Assembly (NCBI GenBank): GCA_900556875.1
Contig: USQQ01000028.1
Coordinates: 1 to 7,141 of the forward strand
Length of the DNA: 7,141 bases
From: an uncultured Collinsella sp.
GTDB lineage: Bacteria > Actinomycetota > Coriobacteriia > Coriobacteriales > Coriobacteriaceae
Direction of reading: 5' to 3'
The notes below the pieces were generated by a model, which was not told the origin of the DNA, did no database searches, and saw only the letters and a list, made by a program, of their open reading frames with translations. The translations under genes were made by a program, and so were the position numbers. Positions 1-4,662 of the stretch are shown one piece after another; the first letter of the stretch is position 1; each line of letters begins with the position of its first letter.

Positions 1-66
1 GGCCAGCCCGTGGGAGGCCAGGGCGCCGCTGACCGGTGGACGGCACCGAGCCGTCATCGAGATTGA
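1..66. other. Unidentified GC-rich tail of an upstream unit
   Basis: This stretch lies directly before a strong terminator, so it is probably the 3' end of an upstream transcription unit on the + strand. Frame 1 stays open to a TGA at 64-66, only 4 nt before the terminator stem, and frame 3 ends at a TGA at 30-32. Neither short tail (for example frame 3, PARGRPGRR) is recognisable. The DNA can also fold: GACGGC at 39-44 pairs with GCCGTC at 50-55 around a 5-nt loop, and CGGTG at 34-38 could instead pair with CACCG at 44-48. A protein C-terminus and the end of a structured RNA are both possible. I see no RNase P, tmRNA, SRP or tRNA signature. Confidence 0.3.
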
Positions 67-70
67 AGAA

Positions 71-100
71 GGGGGAGGCCTCGCGGCCTCCCCCTTTTTT
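71..100 (+). terminator. Rho-independent terminator of the upstream unit
   Basis: GGGGGAGGCC (71-80) and GGCCTCCCCC (85-94) form a perfect 10-bp stem around the loop TCGC, followed directly by six T (95-100). The AA at 69-70 can extend the stem by two pairs with the first T residues. The strong stem and adjacent T-tract make a classical intrinsic terminator. It separates the upstream unit from the acpS operon. Confidence 0.95.
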
Positions 101-114
101 GCGTTTACGGGCTT

Positions 115-144
115 TTGTCTCACATAGTAGCTGTGTTTTATAAC
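115..144 (+). promoter_or_regulatory. Candidate distal promoter P1 of the acpS operon
   Basis: TTGTCT (115-120) and TATAAC (139-144) are separated by 18 bp and resemble sigma-70 -35 and -10 boxes. The element begins 14 bp after the upstream T-tract and lies in the only non-coding stretch before the operon. It has the same spacing and nearly the same boxes as the candidate at 151-180. Its function is inferred from position and consensus only. Confidence 0.45.
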
Positions 145-150
145 CCTCGT

Positions 151-180
151 TTGTCGCATCTTCTGTGAACGGGCTACAAT
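151..180 (+). promoter_or_regulatory. Candidate proximal promoter P2 of the acpS operon
   Basis: TTGTCG (151-156) matches the TTGACA box at 4 of 6 positions. TACAAT (175-180) matches TATAAT at 5 of 6, with an 18-bp spacer. Transcription would begin near 186-188, giving a leader of only about 22 nt before the acpS start, just long enough to hold its ribosome site. This is the better of the two promoter candidates. No operator or riboswitch-like structure is evident. Confidence 0.6.
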
Positions 181-199
181 AGCTTAGTCTGTGCAATAT

Positions 200-206
200 G
201 GAGGTG
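200..206 (+). promoter_or_regulatory. Ribosome binding site that fixes the acpS start
   Basis: GGAGGTG at 200-206 is a near-perfect Shine-Dalgarno sequence, with its GGAGG core 5 nt before the ATG at 210. An in-frame ATG at 198-200 overlaps the first base of this site, so it has no ribosome site of its own at a workable distance. The start at 210 also gives the usual AcpS N-terminus, in which the conserved VDIVEI segment begins at residue 8. Confidence 0.85.
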
Positions 207-209
207 AAC

Positions 210-749
210 ATGGCTGAAGCTGGTATCGGCGTTGATATCGTCGAGATTTCCCGCATGAAATCTATTCTTGAAAAGACGCCGTCGTTTGCTCGGCGTGTGT
301 TTACCGAAGAAGAGCGTGCGTATTGCGATGCATCATCGCGTCCCGCTGCTCACTATGCCAGCCGCTTTGCTTCGCGCGAGGCGGTGCTTAAAGCTCTCGG
401 CACGGGTTTTAGTCAAGGCGTGGGTCGCAAGGATGTTTCGGTAACGCGTGATAAACTCGGCAAACCGAAGGCGCTGCTTTCGGGCCGTGCTCTCGAGATC
501 GCTCAAGAACTGGGTGTTGTTGAGGTCGCTCTTTCCATTACGCTTACGGGAGACTTGGCCGTTGCGAATGCCATCGCGATTACCGAAGATGCTCGGCCTA
601 AGCCAAAAGATGAAAAGGTGAGCACCAAGAAACGCGTTGCGCAGACATTTAAAGAGGCTCGCTCTGTATTAGATGAGCTCGAGCAGCTGCAGAATTCAGC
701 ATTGACGGAGCACCTGGGCGATGCTTCGCAAGATACGCTAGGAGCATAG
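210..749 (+). CDS. acpS: Holo-[acyl-carrier-protein] synthase (AcpS) with C-terminal tail
   Basis: AcpS moves the 4'-phosphopantetheine group of CoA onto a serine of apo-ACP, which switches on fatty acid synthesis; it acts in the cytoplasm and needs Mg2+. The 179-residue product shows the family core at about residues 1-126. GVDIVEI (7-13) carries the metal-binding Asp9, SRFASREAVLKALGTG (51-66) carries Glu57 and Lys61, and GKP is at 84-86. The SITHT motif of some relatives reads SITLT here (109-113); E. coli AcpS also lacks that His, so activity is not in doubt. The core matches the usual length of about 126 residues. Residues 127-179 are an added Lys/Glu-rich tail with a likely helix around 145-163 and no domain I recognise. 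The start at 210 is chosen from its ribosome site. It is the first gene of the operon; its TAG is followed directly by the nnr ATG. Confidence 0.93.
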   Translation: MAEAGIGVDIVEISRMKSILEKTPSFARRVFTEEERAYCDASSRPAAHYASRFASREAVLKALGTGFSQGVGRKDVSVTRDKLGKPKALLSGRALEIAQELGVVEVALSITLTGDLAVANAIAITEDARPKPKDEKVSTKKRVAQTFKEARSVLDELEQLQNSALTEHLGDASQDTLGA

Positions 750-2366
750 ATGAAACCGGTTTTGAGTACCGAAGAAGTCGTTCGTCTCGAGGATATCATC
801 GAACGCGAAGGGACTTCGAAGGCCGAGCTTATGGAGCTAGCGGGTGAGTTTGCCGCTAACGAGGTCTTGAAGCTCAATCCCGATCGGGTTCTCGTTTTGG
901 TCGGTTTTGGTAATAATGGCGGCGACGGTTGGGTTGCCGCCGATATCCTGGGCCATAAGGGTGTGGACGTGGATATCGTTTCTCCGGTTGAACCGGATGA
1001 GATTCCTGCTGCTCTGGCACGTCATGTTGCTCGTCGTACTGCCGGCCGCGATGTGCACGTTTGCGTCGGCCCCTCGCGTGATGAACTCGAGGTTTTGATC
1101 GATAAGGCCGATGTTGTTGTCGATGCCATTTTTGGTACCGGTTTCCACGGGAATCTGCGTGCGCCGTTCTCCATTTGGATTCCTACGGTCAATGAATGCG
1201 CCGATTGTGTCGTATCCATTGATGTCCCCTCGGGCCTGAATGCAGAGACGGGCGTTGTTGATGACGACTGCATTCGTGCCGAGCGCACGGTGACGATGAT
1301 TGCGCCCAAGATTGGTCTGTATAGCGCTGATGGTCCTGAGTATGCTGGCGATTTGATCTGCGGCAATCTTTACGACCGTCTTGACGAGGTCATCGATGAT
1401 GTCGACCACGCCGCCGAGATTGTCGAGCCCGGTGACTTAGTTGATTACTTTGCTCCGCTACCATCGAATATCGATAAGTATTCCCGTGGCTCCGTGCTTA
1501 TTGTCGCCGGATCTGCGCAATATCCTGGTGCTGCCATTATGGCGGCCAAGTCTGCAGCTCGCGCGGGTGCTGGTTACGTGGCAGTCGCGGCTCCTGACGC
1601 CTGCGCCAATCTCATTCGCATGGCACTTCCTTCGATTCCGGTCTTTGCTATTCCGTCTGATTCCCGCGGCTCCTTTGGCGCCGCTGCGCGCATGACGGTG
1701 TGCGAGATCGCAAAGAAGTACAGCTGCGTGCTGTGCGGTCCCGGTATGACGACGTCTGCCGGCGCTATGCAGGTGGTTTCGGGCTTGCTCGAGCTTGATG
1801 TACCGCTAATTTTGGACGCCGATGCACTCAACTGCCTTGCTAAGATTGCCATTGACGGTATTGATAGTAACCCCGAGATGTATCGCCGCGAGCGGCCGTT
1901 GGTTATGACGCCGCACTATCGTGAGCTTTCGCGCCTGGTTGCCGGTGACGAGGTGAACGACCTTGGTACCGCGATTGCGGCCGCGCAGAAGGTTGTCTGG
2001 GCTGCAGGCTCCGACAATCTGGTGGTCATTGCCAAGGGGCCGACGACGGCTATCTGTGGCGTTGAGCGTGTGCTGCTGCCGCTCTCGGGTCCGGCTTCTC
2101 TGGCAACTGCCGGTTCGGGTGATGTTCTCGCGGGTATTTTGGCCGGCACGCTTGCCACCATGCGCGACGAGATGGATCGTTGGGAGTTGCTGTATTCGTA
2201 CGCCGTCGCACTTCACAGCTACGCCGGTTTTGCCGCGGCGACGGAGTATGGTGAGAAGAGCGTCATCGCGACCGATCTTATCGACTTGATCGGTCCTGCC
2301 ATGGAGCTGGCGGCAAAGGATGCGCTCGAAGATCTGGGAATCATGGACGAAGGGTCGGATGACTAA
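750..2366 (+). CDS. nnr: Bifunctional NAD(P)H-hydrate epimerase / ADP-dependent dehydratase
   Basis: Nnr repairs NADH and NADPH damaged by hydration. The N-terminal YjeF-type domain interconverts R- and S-NAD(P)HX, and the C-terminal ribokinase-like domain dehydrates the S form using ADP. In the 538-residue product the epimerase spans about 1-225, with GFGNNGGDG (52-60), DAIFGTGF (125-132), SIDVPSGLN (156-164) and Lys187. The dehydratase spans about 240-525, with VLIVAGS (249-255), GPG (330-332), LDADALN (355-361), TPHYRE (387-392), KGPTT (429-433) and ATAGSGDVLAG (452-462), which holds the probable catalytic Asp458. Both halves appear intact, and the length is normal for the fused bacterial form (E. 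coli about 515). The ATG follows the acpS stop with no gap, with AGGAG at 740-744 and a 5-nt spacer. Placement between acpS and alr is common in Actinomycetota. Confidence 0.97.
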   Translation: MKPVLSTEEVVRLEDIIEREGTSKAELMELAGEFAANEVLKLNPDRVLVLVGFGNNGGDGWVAADILGHKGVDVDIVSPVEPDEIPAALARHVARRTAGRDVHVCVGPSRDELEVLIDKADVVVDAIFGTGFHGNLRAPFSIWIPTVNECADCVVSIDVPSGLNAETGVVDDDCIRAERTVTMIAPKIGLYSADGPEYAGDLICGNLYDRLDEVIDDVDHAAEIVEPGDLVDYFAPLPSNIDKYSRGSVLIVAGSAQYPGAAIMAAKSAARAGAGYVAVAAPDACANLIRMALPSIPVFAIPSDSRGSFGAAARMTVCEIAKKYSCVLCGPGMTTSAGAMQVVSGLLELDVPLILDADALNCLAKIAIDGIDSNPEMYRRERPLVMTPHYRELSRLVAGDEVNDLGTAIAAAQKVVWAAGSDNLVVIAKGPTTAICGVERVLLPLSGPASLATAGSGDVLAGILAGTLATMRDEMDRWELLYSYAVALHSYAGFAAATEYGEKSVIATDLIDLIGPAMELAAKDALEDLGIMDEGSDD

Positions 2367-2368
2367 TC

Positions 2369-3514
2369 ATGAATAAAGCCGATTTGACGCGCTGGTCCTG
2401 GGTCGAGATCGACCGCGGGGCGCTCCGTCGCAACACGAGGGCCTATAAGAACTTGTTGAATCCGCGTCAGCGCCTGTGCTGCGTGGTCAAGGCCGATGCT
2501 TATGGTCATGGAGCTGTTGAGTGTGCCAAGATCATGTATTCGGCCGGTGCCGACATGTTTGCCGTGGCGACGGTTAACGAGGGCGTTGGGCTCCGTCAGG
2601 GCGGGATTACTAAGCCCGTCCTGATTCTAAGTGAGCCGCCTATCGAGGCTATTCCTGCATTGCTCGAATTCGATATCATGCCCTCGGTCTATACGTCCGA
2701 TTTTGCTCTTGCGTATGGCGAATGCGCCGTCGCGGCGGGCAAGGTGGGCAAGTACCATCTTGCCATCGAGACGGGCATGAATCGTATCGGTGTTCACTAC
2801 ACACAGGTGCTCGACTTTGTACGCGGCATCAGTTTCCATCGCGGCATCCAGTGCGACGGCGTATTTACGCACTTTGCCACGGCCGATGAACCTTCGGGTT
2901 GGGACTACAAGCTGCAGTGCCAGCGTTTTACCGAGGCCGTTCAGGCCATTAAGGACGCAGGTTTTGAATGCGGTATCGTGCATTGTGCCAATACGCCGTC
3001 CTCGATGCTCGATTCTTCAATGCACTTTGACATGATTCGTGCCGGCATCGGTTTGTATGGTCTGCAGCCATGTGAGCTGAGTGGTCGCGTGATGCAGCTT
3101 GATCCCGTCATGAGCGTCCACGCGCGTGTGACGCGCGTGGCGCATCCTGCGATGGGCGAGGGCGTGGGCTACGGCTTTACCTACCGCGTACCGCGCACGC
3201 GCGTTCAGATCTGCACCCTTCCGATCGGTTATGCCGATGGCCTTTCGCGTACGCTTTCCAATCGTATGGACGTGCTGTATCGCGGCGAGCGTGTGCGTCA
3301 GGTGGGCAATATCTGCATGGACCAGTTTATGGTCGCCATTCAGTCCAACCCGGCGCATGAGATTCCCGAGGCCGAGTATGGTGACGAGATGATCATTGTC
3401 GGCCGCGATGGAGATGCCGAGATTACCATGGACGAGATGGCGCGCCTACGCGGCACGATTAACTACGAGGTCGCTTGCGGCTTTGGTATGCGTCTCGACA
3501 AGGTCTACGTGTAG
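2369..3514 (+). CDS. alr: Alanine racemase (PLP-dependent)
   Basis: Alr interconverts L- and D-alanine in the cytoplasm and supplies D-Ala for peptidoglycan. The 381-residue product has the N-terminal TIM barrel with VVKADAYGHG (39-48), where Lys41 is the PLP Schiff-base lysine. ETGMNRIGV (134-142) holds Arg139, and HCANTPSSM is at 205-213. MIRAGIGLYG (222-231) follows. The C-terminal domain has GEGVGYGFTY (263-272), with Tyr268 as the second catalytic base, LPIGYADGLSR (284-294), VGNICMDQ (312-319) and the closing NYEVACGFGMRLDKVY (365-380). The last segment differs from the common RVPR form, and Met374 sits where Geobacillus Alr has Tyr354. The gene starts 2 nt after the nnr stop, and its own Shine-Dalgarno is poor, so translation is probably coupled to nnr. 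Confidence 0.97.
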   Translation: MNKADLTRWSWVEIDRGALRRNTRAYKNLLNPRQRLCCVVKADAYGHGAVECAKIMYSAGADMFAVATVNEGVGLRQGGITKPVLILSEPPIEAIPALLEFDIMPSVYTSDFALAYGECAVAAGKVGKYHLAIETGMNRIGVHYTQVLDFVRGISFHRGIQCDGVFTHFATADEPSGWDYKLQCQRFTEAVQAIKDAGFECGIVHCANTPSSMLDSSMHFDMIRAGIGLYGLQPCELSGRVMQLDPVMSVHARVTRVAHPAMGEGVGYGFTYRVPRTRVQICTLPIGYADGLSRTLSNRMDVLYRGERVRQVGNICMDQFMVAIQSNPAHEIPEAEYGDEMIIVGRDGDAEITMDEMARLRGTINYEVACGFGMRLDKVYV

Positions 3515-3517
3515 GAG
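3513..3517 (+). promoter_or_regulatory. Ribosome binding site that fixes the glycosylase start
   Basis: AGGAG at 3513-3517 lies 5 nt before the ATG at 3523, and the TAG stop of alr (3512-3514) is built into its 5' end. This supports 3523 over the in-frame ATG at 3475, which lies inside alr, has no matching site and would add 16 residues without family similarity. The next ATG, at 3532, is less well spaced. Confidence 0.8.
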
Positions 3518-3522
3518 TCGCT

Positions 3523-4143
3523 ATGGGCGTCATGCACATCCCCGGCCATAGCCATCAGGCGCCGCGTGAGGTCGCACTCGAGGAGATCGAGGCCGTTCTG
3601 GGCGATTGTCACCTTTGCCAGCTTTACCAGTCGCGCCATAACATCGTGTTTGGCGTGGGAAACCCCCACGCTCGCGTGATGTTTATTGGCGAGGCGCCGG
3701 GCCGCAATGAGGATTTGCAGGGCGAGCCCTTTGTGGGGGCGGCAGGCGAGGACCTCAACGGCATTTTGTCGCTGGCGGGGCTCAAACGCGAAGACGTCTA
3801 CATTGCCAACGTGCTTAAGTGCCGCCCGCCGGGAAACCGCAATCCGCGTCCCGAGGAAGTGCTGGCTTGCTCGCCATTTTTGCGTGAGCAGATTCGAAGC
3901 ATCTGGCCCGATATTATTGTGACGCTCGGCAACCCCGCGACGCACTTTGTGCTAAAGACCGAGATTGGCATTACTAAGCTGCGCGGCAGGTTCCACCAGA
4001 TGGGGCATTTTGTGGTAATGCCCACGTTCCATCCGGCAGCAGCGCTGCGCAATCCGGCGTGGCAGGAGCTGCTGGAGGAAGACTTTAAGATGCTGGGCGA
4101 CTATCTGGAGCGACATCCCGCGCCAGAGGACGCCTCGGAATAA
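3523..4143 (+). CDS. udg: Family 4 uracil-DNA glycosylase, [4Fe-4S] type
   Basis: The enzyme excises uracil from DNA, from deaminated cytosine or misincorporated dUMP, as the first step of base excision repair. The 206-residue product has the full family 4 pattern. Four cysteines for a [4Fe-4S] cluster are at Cys29 and Cys32 (CHLC), Cys100 and Cys116. The catalytic motif GEAPGRNED (56-64) is followed by GEPFVGAAG (67-75). NVLKCRPPGNRNP is at 96-108, and TFHPAA (168-173) contains the His170 of motif III. GEAPG followed by a distal Glu-Asp separates it from family 5, where the segment reads GLAPG. Length is typical for the family (about 200-220). The gene sits 8 nt after alr and 12 nt before tsaE, so it is co-transcribed with both despite having no metabolic link to them. 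Confidence 0.95.
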   Translation: MGVMHIPGHSHQAPREVALEEIEAVLGDCHLCQLYQSRHNIVFGVGNPHARVMFIGEAPGRNEDLQGEPFVGAAGEDLNGILSLAGLKREDVYIANVLKCRPPGNRNPRPEEVLACSPFLREQIRSIWPDIIVTLGNPATHFVLKTEIGITKLRGRFHQMGHFVVMPTFHPAAALRNPAWQELLEEDFKMLGDYLERHPAPEDASE

Positions 4144-4155
4144 TAAGGAGCATAT

Positions 4156-4662
4156 ATGTCCCTGGAGCGCCTGGGGGTAGGTACTTACAAAACGACTTGC
4201 GCTGCCGATACGGAGTACTTTGGCGAGCTAATTGCACCGTGCCTTGAGGACGGCGATGTGCTCATCCTGACCGGTGGCCTGGGAGTGGGCAAAACTCACT
4301 TTACCAAGGGCGTCTCGCGCGGGCTGGGCGATGGGCATATGGTTACGAGCCCTACGTTCGCCCTCATGGCCGTTCACGATCAAGGTCGTATTCCGCTGTT
4401 TCACTTTGATCTATACCGCCTGGAGCATGCCTACGAGCTCGAGGATACGGGCATTTTCGATGTGCTGGGCTATGAGGGTGCTTGCCTGCTGGAATGGGGC
4501 GAACAATTCCAGGACGAGCTGACGGATGAGTATCTTTCGGTGACGCTCAGGCGTGATGAGGGCGACAGCGACGTGCGAACGATAACGCTTGAGGCGCACG
4601 GTGACCGCGCAATGGAGCTTTCCCATTTGATTGATAAGGCTGTACAAGATGAGCTTGCATAA
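4156..4662 (+). CDS. tsaE: tRNA t6A37 synthesis ATPase TsaE
   Basis: TsaE is the small P-loop ATPase that drives turnover of the TsaB-TsaD complex, which places threonylcarbamoyl on A37 of ANN-decoding tRNAs. The 168-residue product has a Walker A segment GGLGVGKT (40-47), TSPTFAL (64-70), HFDLYRL (83-89, including the Walker B-like Asp85) and LLEWGEQF (111-118, a variant of the family's EWP/E element). The usual Walker A form is GDLGAGKT, so the acidic second residue is Gly41 here. Residues about 120-168 are slightly longer than in E. coli TsaE (153 residues in total). AAGGAG at 4145-4150 with a 5-nt spacer supports the start. The end overlaps the next gene by 14 nt, which fits coupled production with its partner proteins. 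Confidence 0.95.
   Translation: MSLERLGVGTYKTTCAADTEYFGELIAPCLEDGDVLILTGGLGVGKTHFTKGVSRGLGDGHMVTSPTFALMAVHDQGRIPLFHFDLYRLEHAYELEDTGIFDVLGYEGACLLEWGEQFQDELTDEYLSVTLRRDEGDSDVRTITLEAHGDRAMELSHLIDKAVQDELA
4636..4639 (+). promoter_or_regulatory. Ribosome binding site of the tsaB-rimI-tsaD fusion
   Basis: AAGG at 4636-4639, inside the end of tsaE, is 9 nt before the ATG at 4649. It favours that ATG over the in-frame TTG at 4631, which has no useful site upstream. The site is weaker than those of udg and tsaE, so re-initiation by ribosomes finishing tsaE probably helps. Confidence 0.6.

Noticed and set aside
101..209. Possible riboswitch or operator in the acpS leader
   Set aside because: Only a weak CACA/TGTG pairing (121-135) is visible, and the proximal promoter leaves a leader of about 22 nt, too short for a riboswitch.
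198..749. Longer acpS reading frame from ATG at 198
   Set aside because: The ATG overlaps the Shine-Dalgarno of the ATG at 210 and has none of its own; the four added residues do not fit the AcpS N-terminus.
837..1409. 190-codon open frame on the - strand inside nnr
   Set aside because: The product is unrecognisable and the + strand frame carries all epimerase motifs, so this is a reverse-frame artefact.
3475..4143. Longer glycosylase frame from ATG at 3475
   Set aside because: It would overlap alr by 40 nt, lacks a ribosome site and adds residues with no family similarity; ATG 3523 has AGGAG at ideal spacing.
4631..4648. TTG start for the fusion gene at 4631
   Set aside because: ATG 4649 has AAGG at 4636-4639 and gives a TsaB N-terminus of normal length.
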